A stretch of DNA of 64,000 bases, taken from NCBI GenBank assembly GCA_014607495.2, contig CP053156.1:1488001-1552000 (forward strand). The letters run 5' to 3'. The notes under the pieces were generated by a model. It was not told where the DNA came from and made no database searches. It saw only the letters and a list, made by a program, of their open reading frames with translations. A program made the position numbers and the translations under genes. Source of the DNA: Carposina sasakii. Its lineage: Eukaryota; Arthropoda; Insecta; Lepidoptera; Carposinidae. Below, piece after piece: positions 33,558 through 48,055 of this stretch. The number at the start of each line of letters is the position of its first letter. Position 1 is the first letter of the stretch.

Positions 33558-36500
33558 TGTGACTTGATGTTTTATACATTGCAAAATATTTCGCAGTTAG
33601 ATAACAGGATAAGCTCAACGATATAACGTGGATACTTCTAGGAGTCTTGGATGAAAGCGTATTTTTATTCCATTCATCCTTATCAACCGTCATCTCGTTA
33701 CTGCACTTCTATTTTATAACCTACAATCTAGGTCCTAGATGATTGTGGAATATAATCGAATATTTTAATACACTCGCCTGAAAATCTATTAGGTAGGTAA
33801 CACTGACGCTCGCAGAGAACGTTGAACACACATAAATTCACAAATCTCAAATCTGGTCCAAGAATAAATCATGTGCAAATTTGTTCCTCTCGACGTTAGA
33901 CTAGAGGCCAAAATGTTAGTTAAATTTTACAACTGTACTAAAATAGTTGCGTATTGGAATTTGGTTAGTCTCTATAACCTGGTTAATACAGTTTTAATTA
34001 TAATCACATGAAGAGTTAGTTATTTAATTAGGTAGACCGAAAGGTTGCCGATATTTATCTCTGTCAGTCACGACTTTCGTCGTTTGGAGATTTAAGTCCG
34101 AGCCGTATTGTGTATGGATAGATCGTTATGCATACGAGAAAAGCCGATCATTTTCCGGTTGTAAAAACTTATTAAGTGCTGAGTTTTTTTTACACAACTT
34201 TTTAATACTTAATTGGTTTTCACGTTAAAAATAGACAAAAATTCCATTTTTTTTTTCAATATCAAAGCATACCCAAGTTAAGCATAGAAAAGGAAACTCC
34301 ATTTGCTCAAGAACTATTTAAATATAATTAATATTACAGTGAGTGAGTAAATCATTGGTCAAAGTTTAAAGCAACTTATTTTGGAATGCACTTATAGCAA
34401 CTATTAATAGAAAACCTAATCCGTGAATACGAATACCTATACCCATTACAGACACAGCGGAAGTCTAGCCACTGCTTAGGTCATGAACCTCTAATATATG
34501 ATAACGTGAAGACGCTATTTGCAAGTATTTGCAATGCCGAATAACAATGGGCCGTCACTCCTAGTAGAGAATACGTAAGCAGATTATACTCAATGGCCTA
34601 GATAGTAAATTATGTAACTCATTTCACTCGGACTAGTTTTAAAGTTGGAACATCAATTTGATCTTGTTTCATTCTTTATTTGAAAAAAAAAATCTAATTG
34701 TTGACAATTTTTCTTCCATAACTAACATATTACCGATTGATAGTATCCCCTCAAATAACTTCAGCGGAATACACACAAAGTAAAAGCGAATATAAAATAA
34801 TTTTCCAGAAATCAAATATTTTACTTAGACAACCCCTAGTCCAAGGCGCTATTCCGTAGTAGAATGATTACAAGTTTCACCAAAACCAACTTGACATTTT
34901 CTAACTACATGTTCCACATTAAAAAATAACTTGTTGAATCTTGATAAGCAATTATTTGTTTTTACTATGTTATCCCATAAAATACCTTAAAGCACTAGAC
35001 GGAGGTGGCGCCGATCCGTTCTGCGACCTTATTACACTGTTCATCGTGCTCTGAGTACTCATGCCTCTATCTATTGATTACTGACATGATGACTACATTT
35101 TCCAGTATACGTACCTACTTACAATACATGATAACTCTTAGGTAAGTTAATTTCTAGTATATTTTAAACAGAAATTTTCTTTCCTTTTGGTAAACGTCAT
35201 TTAGTGGCTGGGAATGACCCTATTTTATGTTCAGTTAAAATAATGTAAAGTCACGCTTAGGTAAATTAATTACTAAGTTTATAAATATACGTCTACACAA
35301 TCCTCTTTGATGATGATATTTTTAAATGATATAGATGCAACATAATACGTATAAGGACTTAGGTTAACTATAAAAAATCGGTGTAATAATGCATCGATAG
35401 ACCTATTGATAACATATCGTTTTTTAATAATAAATCACTTACGTCTGTAAGTTTTAAGGTCACATCTTACCAGGCCACCTGAAAACGTCTATAAACACAG
35501 ATCTTACGCCAAAGAGACGATTTCAGATGAAACTGTCTGCCAAACTCTAATTATAAACGAAGCGGTCGCAAAAAATGTTCCACTCGAATCGAACCCGTCC
35601 AAATACGAATGTATCAAATCGTCAGCTTATTCACCAACTGGTATTCAATCACAGAATTTAGTCGGATTGACATCAAATAGCTGCAGACAGGTAAATATTT
35701 AGTACAATGAGTGTATTTGAACTGTTGCCAAATTATTGTTGGACTTCGATCGGGTAGAGACCTCCTTCTTGGAAGAGATTTATTGCAGGAATTAACCAAC
35801 TCAACAATATTATGAAAGCTCCGCGTACCAAAGTGTTTGCTACTAGCATTAATAAAATAGAGTAATTTGAAGAATCTCCAGAATTAATGGCAAGAAAAGA
35901 TTTAATGTGATGATTATAACATCAGCAATAATTTTAAAATGTTACTATTGAGATGTTGAATAATTTAAACATTCCGCCGTTGTAGTAGAGACAAATATTA
36001 ATAAAATAAAAGCTTTTGAAATTTACTAACAATGATTGTGAGACTTACACTTTGTTATGTTTAATATTTTATTTGTGAAATATTTTTCTACAGTTACAAT
36101 CAAAACCAGTGGCTATATAGATTAGGTACATAATATGGGCTAAATGCAAAGGAATAATAATTTCGCAGGATATTAAAGAAATGGACTTTGCTTAGATTTT
36201 TACCTCTGAAATTGTTGTATCGATCCTATTTCTATTCCTACTACTTAAACATTACAGCAACAGGGTTAAAAAATCCATTCTCTTCAGAGAGAACTGAACC
36301 CAACTCACAGAATAGAAAACAAATAAATGTGCTTCCAAATTTAAATAAATACGTTTAGCAGTCATCGATTTAAATTAGTGGGTTAACAATCGAGCAATTA
36401 ACGATGCACGGACGACGGCCAAGAAAGCGACAATACATTAACCTAGACTGTTCAAGGGAAAACCGTCACACAGGTTTTGCTCAATTATAGTGCAAGTCGA

Positions 36501-39500
36501 AGAATAAGATAGCCTAGAGTAAGTAGTTTGTGTAAAAAAATCGAAAAGAGACTTCAGAGAATTCGGTCAAAACAGTTACTACTTAGGATGGCCACAAAAT
36601 GAATGGAATAACTTATGGCTTTGTACACTAAAACTTAATTTAGTGTGTATTTGAAGTATGTACTTAGATAATTTTTCCTTAACACACACCTTTCTTCTCC
36701 TTCTTTCTCTCCTTCCTTATACTTAGGTATAAATGAAGCTTAATAATAATATAATACTCATACCTCTTGCATAAGCTTCTTATTTTGAAGATTTGCCCCT
36801 TTTGCACTTTTCCGTGCACGATTACTTCAGTTTATTTTTTATTTATTTTTATTTACAAAAGTTTCAGAACCTATTTCATAATTTATATCCTTCCTCTGTT
36901 CAATATCTATTTTTTCATCGAAGACACTTCCAGTATTATTTATATTGCATTTCCACGGTTGTACTGAGACAAGGCAGCAAGAAAGTGGACTTTCACTATG
37001 TAAGCCGATGCTGACTCCTTGGTCTATCACACCTCATTTAGTGCTTATGGTCCATTTTATTGAGGCGTTCGTAAACCACGACTTTATATTTACACAAGAA
37101 ACTACAATAGGGAAATTGGCACATGGCAAGCAGCCGAAGAAAAAACAATGCTACAAATTTTAATAGTATTTTTTTAAATGTGGACTATTCAAATCAAGGA
37201 TGCATGTAATATCCATATTCTATAGCGTAATTATGACACAAACAAATGAGTCGACTCTTGTTAATTAATTGTTAATTAAATATCAAATCTTAACCTATTG
37301 ATTTTGAGATAAATACTTACACTTTTAGAGGCTCGCGTTACCTATTTCATGCAAATTATCATTTACTACGGCTGCTGTATCAAAACTTTCAGTTACAATT
37401 GATACCTAAGCATTTCAACTTACATATTAGTAGGTACACGATATCATTTTCCAATTTCTTTCGTCATACCAAATAGTAAGAATACGAGTAATGTAAATAT
37501 TAATAGACATTAAATTGAATTATTTTGTTTAGTAGGTACTTAACGGTTATACTTTCATTAACTTCTCGAAACAACTCCAGATAATCTGGTTATGATAGTT
37601 AACAAACTCCTATTTCAAGATGAACTAAGACTAATTTGTCCAAAATGTGCATACTTTCAAACCAACCTAAAACGATTTATCAATAAGAGAAAACTGTAAT
37701 GAATGACAAATGGGAAATTTCATAGAAATCGTACAAAATACGGAATACAAAAGTAACATAACCGTATGACACGCTTTGCATAGCTTATAAGATCATAACG
37801 CACGCCGAAAGGTGAAAGGCGGATCACTTTCGAATTAGATCGCGCTGTATCGACAACAGAGAAACGCTGCACTGTACTTAAGAACGAAATTAGTATATTT
37901 ATTTTTTTATGTAATAAAAGTATCATCTGCTGTTGACCTCTCTTGTGCAATATAGCATAGTTTTCATTACTGTGGTAGCGCGATGAGTTTGGTTTGCTGA
38001 TATTGCTACTAGATGGTGTTACGTTCACCATCTGTAGGATCCTTATATTATTTTCTTAATGTAACTGTAGTTTTAGCAATATTTAAAACTATACAAAACT
38101 TGAAGGAATATAAATGCAGAATCTTTCTTCCAAAAACTTAAAAAAAGTAAGCTCTTCATAAGAATAGAATACGAATGAAGTCAAATTAGTAAGTAGAACC
38201 GATTGCCTAAATAATTCTTGGATAATTTGTTGTTGCCACAGATTTGTTATATTTCTGATAACAAAAGAACAAAACTGCACGTGTGTTACGTGGGGGGGGG
38301 GAGTTTAAAACCGTCGATTCAGGTTAGGTTAATAGAGTTGGTGCAATCACAAATGAAATGTTAGCTGCGACCAATCAAATACATACCTAGGTTCTATTTA
38401 GTAGGTAGATTAATAACTCGAATGAAATAATTACTAGAGTTAGCAAAGTTGGTACATACGAGTACGCAGAAACTAAGTTTAAAATAGGTCAGCAGAAACC
38501 TATGGAGGCCGATGTTATAGTCGATAATGATATGTTTATATTCAATGTCACTGGTCTTTAAGTTATTTTATCCGTAATTGTAATTACCTGGATATCTAGG
38601 TATGTACCAGGTAATTTTAGACCAAACGTATGTTCAATAGACCTAAGTCCTAGCTTTCAGAGTGAAAATTCAATTAAATTCTTAATAATTTACTTGCCAT
38701 TTAACAGTGCTTACTTCTGGATTATATTATATAGATTATATAACAAAATATTTTATACATAATATTAAGTATGTTATATAGTAGTAGGTACTTACGAGTA
38801 TATAGGCGACTTTTTATGGTAGAGAAATAAGCATTTTCTATGGATTCGTAGTTCTGTTTCATATAAGTCGGGGACGAGAAGTAGAGTTCCTAACGTAGAC
38901 AATGGATATGTTGTAGTTTCAAACGAAGCACAACAATAACTAAGTCTTACATTTGTTATGTAACAAGCAAAGTAAAGAGGGGTGCGGTCTACTAAGCATA
39001 ATACCTAGCTAGGTAACTACATTCAGACCGGATGATAGCTCTAACACGCAACAAATCGATTACAGATATACTCGTATCCATATTAAATTCGATGAAAAAC
39101 TTATATTTGCGTTTACAAGTAAGTGTATTTTATAATGCGTTTACGAGCAGCATAATGTATGTACCGAACTAGGCTAAGGTTTACCACTATCAAACTGTAT
39201 TTACCTCGGAGACGCCGGTACATAGAGAACTGCAACTAAGTTTTATTAATAACAAAAGAGGCGATAAATATTCAATTCTAAAGCCTTATCTCTTTCTATT
39301 AGCATTATTGCATTAGCTACAGAATTCGAAATATTCCTCAGTTAAAAGTCTAGCAAAGCAACCCTCACAACCTATTTAGTACTTAAACAGTTGTACTTAA
39401 AATGATGTATCCGCATTGGCAGTCTGCAAATAGTATATTATATGCATCCGGCGTCGGTCGCCTTATACACCGAAATGTCAGCCTCATCGTTAAACTATAA

Positions 39501-40009
39501 CTGAACGCTCCGTCAACTCTTAAAACAGTGTACAGATTTGTGACAAACAAATGAACAGTTCACCAAACAATATGGCATGAGATATTTTAGACTTGGAAAT
39601 GCATTAATGTAAGACTTGATAAATAGAGGTCGACAGCAAATTTAGAGCTGTAAGACACTGATATCCGATAAACATGAACCAATTGTCATAATTTTTGGTA
39701 TACAATCTTAATCGTATCTTATAGGTGATACTTACTATGTAAAGATATAATTTCTTATTGTGTGGTGTCACTTTTCGATGAACTATGAACGGCTCGGTAT
39801 TAATTAAATTTGGTACAAAATCTTTAGGTAAATGAAAGCCTATTTAGAAGCAAATAAATGACACATCCAAAGTTGTCCTAACTTCGCGACTACCATACTT
39901 CTGTGAACGACGCGTTGGCACAGCTCTTCAAAATAATCATAAATTTATTTCAAGTGGCCGGTAACTAGTTGCATATTCCCTAGGTGTAGGTATTGGTTCT
40001 TAGATCGTA
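33558..40009. other. 6.4-kb AT-rich stretch without supported genes
   Basis: Short ORFs (up to 103 codons, minus, 37720-38031) lack motifs and splice signals. A G-run of nine lies near 38292. No transposon could be bounded. If it holds genes, they are short exons I cannot recognise. Confidence 0.4.
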
Positions 40010-40080
40010 ATAGAATAGAATAAGTTTATTCACCAAGTAGCATTTGTATTTAGAGATAATGCAAAAAATATAGTTAAGTA
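40010..40080. repeat. AGAATAGAAT-type retroelement tail fragment
   Basis: TAGAATAGAATAAGTTTATT followed by CACCAAGTAGCATTTG resembles the tail at 868-925. Confidence 0.35.
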
Positions 40081-41448
40081 TATAGTATAAGAATCTACAT
40101 TTTTAAAAGTTTTAACGACTTTTGAACAATACCTTTCGCAGTTGTATAGCACATTTATGTTTAATTTTACAAATGATACTAGTATTTTCTGTTTGACACT
40201 TTAAATTCGTCTCAGCTAGACCGAACTTTCAAAATAAGGTGGTTAGATAATGTTGCCATTTATGAGATATACGATCGAGATCCCTAAGCAGTGACGTTAA
40301 AAATGTGTTAAGTAAGTATCCAATTTGTTAATTTACCTCAAAAATAACCTAGTTATGGCGTATACGAACTACGTTATTCTATTTTGAGCAATCTAGTTTC
40401 TGGTTGTGGCTTACTCCAGATCCAGAAACACCTTGCATTCCGGGTGTATTTCGTAAAATAGCGTGTGTACCTACTGTACTATGCTTTATTTTTAGTATAA
40501 AAGTCTTGTGCTTTTAAAGTAATACATCTACCTAAGGTCTTATACCTATGCATTTTGGCATTAATAATATCTATTCGTATGCACTTACCTACCTATGCTT
40601 AAATTGCATTTTTTTTTTCTTAAGTCGCCTAATATGAGTAAATATTTAATTTTTAGTGTAACATTAAAAAAAAAACAACTTATACGTGTGGTTTCCCGTC
40701 ATATATTTTTACTATATACACCCTATACATGATTTTCTTGAGACTATTCATAAAACAGATTCTTAGAATAATCCGGTTAGCATTCATGAGAAATAGGTAC
40801 TATAAATATAGATTGATTCTTAGGATCGGCACGGTGTCATCCGTAGGTACAGGTAAAATACGAGTACGTTCCACAGGCTATGCCTTCCGCTTGGTCACAC
40901 GATATATGGAGACATATAGAAGACAAAACACAATTACGTTCCGGGCGACCCCGATATCTAATCAATCAATCTATAGTATACTTGAATTTTCCATTCCGTT
41001 ACTAAACTGTTAGATTGTACATTCGAAATTTTCCTTTTTGAATAGATGGTGTGGTCGTTAGTGTAAGGAAGTATGTAGGTACTAAGAAAGGATTGAGAAA
41101 GGATTTATCAATCTATCTAGATAGGTATATCTAGTAGGTATCCAAGGGGGCAGGAAAAATGTTAATCCTAAAATTTGAACGAAGTCATGTCCCGCTAGTA
41201 TTTTTGGTTTAAAACACGCTTTTATTGTAATTTGCAGGTAGGTACTTATTGTTCGGGATTTTCAGTAGAGAAACTATATCCACCGAAGCCGCATTTCATT
41301 CGGCTTGAAGTTATACTTCCAGACAATATCTGAATTTTTATACAATTCTATCAAGCTATGGACATCTACTTGACTTGACATAATAATACATCATTTAGGG
41401 GTAGACTGGATAAGAGAAAGCATTAGAAGGCTTTTTTATTTCTTTCAT
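40081..41448. other. noncoding stretch
   Basis: A 94-codon + ORF at 40729-41013 starts at a non-ATG codon and has no recognised motif; not called. Confidence 0.35.
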
Positions 41449-41484
41449 CATCAGCCTATTACAGTCCACTGCTGGACGTAGGAG
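41449..41484 (-). mobile_element. LINE 3' tail fragment (minus)
   Basis: CATCAGCCTATTACAGTCCA then CTGCTGGACGTAGG is the reverse complement of the LINE tail at 47955-48055. Confidence 0.6.
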
Positions 41485-43660
41485 TTTTTAAGTAGATGGA
41501 GTTGATGGAAAAGATGAAAATGCACAGTGTCAAGACGCACCATAAGATTACCACTAAGCACACTGTGAAGAAGTCGAATCGAAATCGAAAAAAGACTACA
41601 TATGTTTTATATTCGTAAGAACATTTTAATATGTTCTACGTACGGCTTGTACATACCTATAAACAAACATGCTACCTACCTAACTACATTACTATGAAAA
41701 CGTACATACTGCGGTAATTTTCCACGTGACGACCGGCGCGATAGCTGCACAGTCGATTTTAATATCTTTGTTATTGGCACTGAAACTAATGAGCTATGTG
41801 TGCTGTACGAGTGTGTACGTGTATGTTGTTTTTGTTTACATTTATTTTTAGAATACATCGCAATCTGCAGGTACTACTTCTACCTAGTAACCAGAGTTTG
41901 TGCGTAATAGTTAAAAGGTAGGTAGGTATACGTAACCTTTATGATGCGTACTTTTGACATTGTAGGTAATGATAATTGTATAAGTACCTACGTATGATTA
42001 CTCTTACCTGAGAATTCGTGCATCTTACTCAAAGTTTAGTTCTATATCAGGAAAATTTTGGAAGAGAAAATATACCTCTTGCGCAGGTACCCAGGGGAGA
42101 CATAGCGAGATTCTCGCTAGAGGTTAGTAGAAAACATAGAGTCTTCTCTATTGTTAGAAATTGGTAGGACCAGGACCTATATGGTCATCATGACATTCCT
42201 CGTTCCTTTCTCCTTGTTTCATATTCCGTTTGGAGGATTCGAAAGAGATTATATTTATGTGTGTTGGTAGAGACATTACATACATCAGTAGAGTTCTGAC
42301 TAAGCAGGTCTAAAATGAAATGTAAATAATAATTATGGCGATCATGTACGGAATTGTAATTCGTAGGCCTCAGACTACCGACTCAACACGAACTTATTTA
42401 TTAAAACCAAATGATGATGGGGATAATAATAAAAAAGTAGGTACATAGAAAATTCCTTTGATCTCTTCAGGTTCTAACGAAGATAGCAACTTCTTCCAAG
42501 TCATTTTCAAAATAATTGCTCATTTCAGAAAAAAATCTTGTCCATCATCTTTCCTTAATTTCTACAAAAAAACTGTAGCTATTAATAAAATACAACATCA
42601 AAGAAGCCTCATTTGTATTATAATGTCATTGGTTATACTTCATTTTTTATATATTGCGAAATTTTTAAAGCATTTTCTGGTCTTCCTAAAAAACGTGTGT
42701 CCAACTTCCAGAGTTTTTAAACTTGAAAAAACATTAAAAGTATTTTATTTATTATCAAACAAAATTGTACCTCTCTAAAGCTGTAAAATGTGTGTAGAAT
42801 CTAAAATTCTGACACATAATTTTAGTTATAAATAAAAAATAAAACTGGTCCAAAATTACTTCATCGTGTTATTTCATTTATGACACTTATTTAGTCCGAA
42901 AAAGGTTTTTGTTAAATATAGGCAACATTTGCTGTCACTGTCCGAACCTACGACCAATCACAGGGCAGCAGCCATTTTGTTCTCGGCAAAAAAGTTGGGT
43001 GTATGGTGTGCGTCGATAAAAAACTTTATCTTTTCTTTTTGGTAAATTGGAAAAAATACGCAAGGTAAGTAAATTTAAACATTTTTAATTGTAGGAAACT
43101 TTGTAGTGCTATTCTTGCTAATTAGTCGAGTTAATTTGTTCTGTGATTTGAGGTAGTTTGTAGAAAAACTTACTTGTTCCTTTATGTCCTATGTAACATT
43201 TTTTTATGTTACGATAAAATTGGATTAAGACGTGTCCAAGAGATTTTAAAATATTATATAAATTATAATTAAACCAATAGTAAAATAAACATGTTTTTCT
43301 ATGGTCTATTCAGTGTTTTGATATGCTTGGATAACTTAAAATCCTCAAATTGGCCCTAAAATACTGTAATTTACTAATCATTTTATACCTTCGTTTTGGT
43401 TTACTGTACAAGCGCGATCGAGTAATTGCGATCTGCAGAGTTATTATGTAATATATTATTTAATATAACCCAAGTATTTTCGTCTAGTTAACAGTCTGAT
43501 ATTTCAACAAGTTTGAATATTCTCAGTTCAAAATACTTGTATACAATGTGATTTGTTAATGTGATGCAAAATAATTTTCACGTGGCGTATGCTTCAAATA
43601 GACTCTTTTACGTTAAATATGATTTTTTTAATTATTATTTTCTGAGTTATTACATGTATT
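41485..43660. other. noncoding stretch
   Basis: A 106-codon + ORF (42458-42778) starts with TTG and is AT-rich; no family is recognised. A CAGCAGCCATTTTGTTCTC word near 42965 and a donor-like CAAGGTAAGT near 43062 may be the promoter and untranslated first exon of the relic gene at 43680; this is inferred. Confidence 0.3.
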
Positions 43661-43679
43661 TTTTATTCTTTACAGAAAA

Positions 43680-43938
43680 TTGCCTTTGTCTGCGGCAGAG
43701 AGGCAAAAACGGTACCGAGACCGACTAAAATTGAATAATCCTCAAAAATGGAAAGCACTACAGGAAAAAATTTAGAAAGAGCTAAAAAATTCTATAAAAA
43801 AAATGGGGAGCTACACACAATACTGCTACCACTGTAAAATTATTTCTTATTGATCAGGAGGACATATTGAGAATAGAAAATCAAATTGAGGGTTGTAAAT
43901 TTGTGGCCGTTCCACTGGAAGATAATATAATTCATTAA
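43680..43938 (+). pseudogene. frameshifted relic of a small basic LSAAERQ-type protein
   Basis: After a TTCTTTACAG acceptor (43675) the frame reads PLSAAERQKRYRDRLKLN then NPQKWKALQEK. The codon where a start is expected is TTG rather than ATG. The frame hits TAG at 43773. One base further on, the next frame continues KNLERAKKFYKKNGELHTIL and stops; a third gives DQEDILRIENQIEGCKF...VPLEDNIIH before TAA at 43936. (P)LSAAERQxRYRxR proteins form multi-copy families in Lepidoptera as I recall; their role is not known to me. The lost start and two frame changes make this a pseudogene. Confidence 0.55.
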
Positions 43939-46900
43939 TTTTAAGCTTTATATTTGTAATGTTAAAAAAAGTCACAAATTAATTACATCATGTTAAACAT
44001 AAATCAATTGAAAGTGAATCAAAGAAGACAAATCTTAGTACATTTTTTAATTATGATGTCTATTTTTTTTTAATGCATCTAAATTTTATCTGATATTAAA
44101 GTAAATTTTAAACCTAAGGATCAGCAAAGATGGTTAAAAAGCCATCAAAATATTATAATGCTACGGTATTTGAAAGAAATTTCTGGGATCTTTTTAGTGC
44201 GATAGTGAATAATATGTATAGTTATATAAGGTCACCTATTCATACACGAAATATTTTAAGGGTATCATCTAACGGTTTAACTGTTACGGTCGAAGCCATT
44301 TCAAAAGTTTTTTTTCTAGAGCTACAAAATAAATACTGGTTTCTTATTTTTTGACTAACATTCAAACGATTTTTTTTACTTTCATTTAAGGGGTTTTCAT
44401 TAAAGGTTTTATGCAAAATATATAAAAAAAAATTGAATTATAATAATTTCGTAAAAAGAAAAACACTTAAATATTTTTTTTTTGTTGTTTTGTATCTTTA
44501 GAAATTAAGAAGCTACTGTTAAAATATTTCATGATGAATAGGCAATTATATATAAATATTAGGAAGTTAATCGTGCAGTATTATCGCGATAGAGAGAATG
44601 TTCAATTCGCATTTTAATATTATATTTTTATTTTCGATTTATGATTAACTGCCATCTTCAAATTAAACATAACCCTGACGGTTTTATTATTGTCACATGT
44701 TTATGTTCACTATGTCCAGACAGCCGCGGGGTCTACGCACTGCTATTCATGCTTAAAGAAATGTAGGAGCGCGACGGAGTCGCCGATATAAACCTAACCT
44801 GTGTCATGTGCCCTCACACAAATGCATTCCTCACGACCGTACACGCGTTTCGTTTTCGCGCGTAATCGTATCCTTTTACCGCGTGAATTTAACAGTGAAC
44901 GCGGTAACGTTCGACTCTTGTAGTACAAGCTTACTTAAATATATGGGACTAGACTACTATAGGCACTAACTGGCGTGAAAATAGTTAGCAAATCTCATTC
45001 GATGTATCAGGAGATCGTTCGCTGTTCGGACATCGGTCTCGGCATTCTGCTCGTATCGCGTCAACGTACGCTCATATTGGACTAGCTATCGGAGAGGATT
45101 ATCAGCGTTCGCTGTTCGGACAGTGGAGGGAACAGCGCGTTTCGACATGTTATATGTACCTTTTATTTTATTACCATTTGTAGCCGGTTTTAACCTGCAA
45201 CGATTAGTAAGCGTGGCTTATTTTATAGTGGCTCGCACATGATGGACTTCACTGAAGATTTTATGGGTGTAAAGTAAATCAATGTAGATGTTTAGTTTTA
45301 AATTTAGATGCATTTTGCAATCAAGTTTGTTTCTTGGGTCTGGTTTAACAGTTTTATTTGATGAAAAACATAAGGAATTCACATAGTTTATCCGGAAATA
45401 ATATGGGTGGGGTATCAAGTAACTAGCAAGAAATACAGGTGATACAAGGTGATACCAAGAGTCTTGCAGCTTGGCCTATGTGGTATGTTAAGTATGTCTG
45501 TTAAAAGTTTGTGTGATCATGTAGAGTCAGATGATCTTCATCTCGCCATCACAGCACCATAAAACAATCACTTTTATGAAAGTTCTGCAAATATTCGCCA
45601 AAAATAGGAAACAATATCGTCAAATCCCACATAACATCTTTAAAAGTTCGTTCCAAAGTTGTCAAAGGCTTTCAAGAGGAACGAACAAAAAGTGCTCTTA
45701 AAAAATGTCTGAATATTTTTTAAACGCGGCCGTGGGAGCACCGTTTGATGTGTGCCGACATGGTGCTGAGCTAAGACAATTTTTTTTATTACTACCTGCT
45801 CGCCTTTACTAAAATTAAACCTTTACATTTCTGTTGTTCATCAAAGACACCGCTTTAAATACATCGAAGTTTGAGACGCTTTCGATCGACTACCGAAGTA
45901 CCGACTGGATTTTTGCTCAAAACTTTTGCATCAATACCGGTCGATGTTTCGACGATTTTTACCAGAGATACTACAAATGTCCATCGCCAAACTAAGAGAC
46001 CCAAAAGAGGTCACTTCAATTCAAGACCTTTCCAGACTTGACATACGAGTACGCTACACTTATCTCTTAATAGTTACCAACTAACCCCTAATGTTTTATT
46101 TAAAAAACGAAAATCAACACCTATTCACCCAATTAACATATAACCCATATTCACGAAATTATAATGCGCCTTAGACAGTAATAAAAATATCGGTCAAAAG
46201 CACAATGATTTGATTTTTGTTACAGATATCGACCATAAACTTAACATATTACCAGCCCAGCGGATACATTTAGTAGCTATATTCCTGTTGGATATTTGGT
46301 ATATCGACAAATTAATTGATACAAAATTATCCAGATTCCTACCATAAAAGGGCAATGGTACCTACCTGCTCATCTTGTGTGGTCCGTGACGCGGCGATGA
46401 GGTCCCGCCAATCAAATCAGCTAGCGGCCAGTATTGAACCAACTTCTATCGATGGAAGATATGAATCGATTCAGTTTATTGCCGATTATTTTATCGATAG
46501 CTTTACGTACCGGTTGAGATGATGATGATGAGGATGTGGAATAGTTTTACGCATTTCACTTAGTCTTATCTGCAAAATGAAGACGTAGGTATATTTTAAC
46601 GTTTGTTATTCTTCTATTAATTTAATAAATATCTAGAGCTATTGTTTACTTTCTAGAAGTTACCTAATACCGGTACCGAAAGAAAATGGAATAGCCAAAG
46701 CTACCGAAGATAAAGCTTTTTAAGAATTTACAATTTATTTGACTTTGTCATTGATATTGAGTAGGACAGTTACAGGAAGCTGGAGAAAATAGCATTGAGC
46801 TTATAGATTAATATATAGCATAAATAAACAAACGAGAGTCCTAAAACATTTTTAATCACATAACTATGATAAATATTTTTTGTCCCACATATTATTACGA

Positions 46901-47954
46901 TATTATGCAATATACAAGGCTCGTTTACGATTTGAATCTATTAAAACGGATGACAGCATTCTGCAAACAATAGATATGAAGCTAGACAAATGATTACGTC
47001 CGTGATTATAGGTATATCTCGTACCTACTATATTTAACAAACATACGACTTTATCCAGTGAAACCGTCAATCTGTATGTGTATTATGTATACTTATCTGC
47101 AGATGAATTTAATTGAATTAAACAGTAGTATCTATCACTACAGGCTATTAGACGTTCGTAGAAGGAGCTACGTATTGGATTTTAATGTATTTTTATTTTA
47201 ACAATACCCTGACGAATTGACGAATCACCATAGCTCGTAGTAACCTGCCGGTTCCAATTCTGAGATTCTCTCTAATCCCTGCTGGAGTAGGAATAAAAAT
47301 TTATTTTGGTCTCTATGCAATGGTAAATGCTGATGATAATATGATAAGCTGATGATAGTAGATGAGCGTAGCGACCTTGCCTCCTCATCCTGAGTCCTCA
47401 AAACTTTTAGACTGGGTCAATATGATATGAGGCCCAAATTCCCTTTGCATTAATAACTTGTACATACTTGAAAACTTGAATATTTTAACAGACGCAAACA
47501 AGCAAAGTCGCGAAACAACTGCTAAACAAAAATACGTACTTTGTACAGCCATTCACATATATTTGCGCACGCGTTACCAATACAATACTGATTAACCAGC
47601 AGGTAGATAAGGTGGTATACTTGTAGCAGTTGCAAGTTGTACCTCATTTGAAATGCCACGCACGAGCCAGGATGTTGATAACGTGTTTGTATAGTCCTAA
47701 TATGACTTAACTTGTTACTAACATAGTTTAGTTAAGCATATTTTACACCTTATTATAGATTATTTGAATATAGCGTAGACATAAATCATAAGTTATGATT
47801 ACATCATAAACATAATTAAACAAGCATTAAACAAAATATGTTACTTAGAATGTGCAGAAAAACTGAAAAAGTTAAGGTAAGGGAAAACCCTTTTATATTC
47901 CATCTCGCTTGTTTATATGCACTGCTATGGGGGGTTGGACGTCTTCCGGCCAGA
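43939..47954. other. 4-kb noncoding stretch
   Basis: AT-rich with a CpG-richer patch at 44715-45140, in which GTTCGCTGTTCGGACA occurs twice (about 45015 and 45106). No gene is recognised; ORFs up to 74 codons are unsupported. Confidence 0.35.
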
Positions 47955-48055
47955 TGGGCGGCTGGTAGTGACTGGATTGTCAAAACGGGAGAGCGAGCCT
48001 TGTGGCGTGCTCTGAGGGAGGCCTACGTCCAGCAGTGGACTGTAATAGGTTGACG
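47955..48055 (+). mobile_element. LINE 3' end with C-terminal coding remnant
   Basis: The frame reads DWIVKTGERALWRALREAYV then QQWTVIG and TGA. The W-x-A-L-x-E-A-Y-V-Q-Q-W end is typical of insect RTE-like LINE proteins (assignment from memory, not searched). It is 5'-truncated at about 100 bp, as usual for LINE copies. Confidence 0.6.

Noticed and set aside
42458..42778. 106-codon + ORF as a gene
   Set aside because: Starts with TTG, is AT-rich with Phe/Ile/Lys runs, and has no splice or family support.
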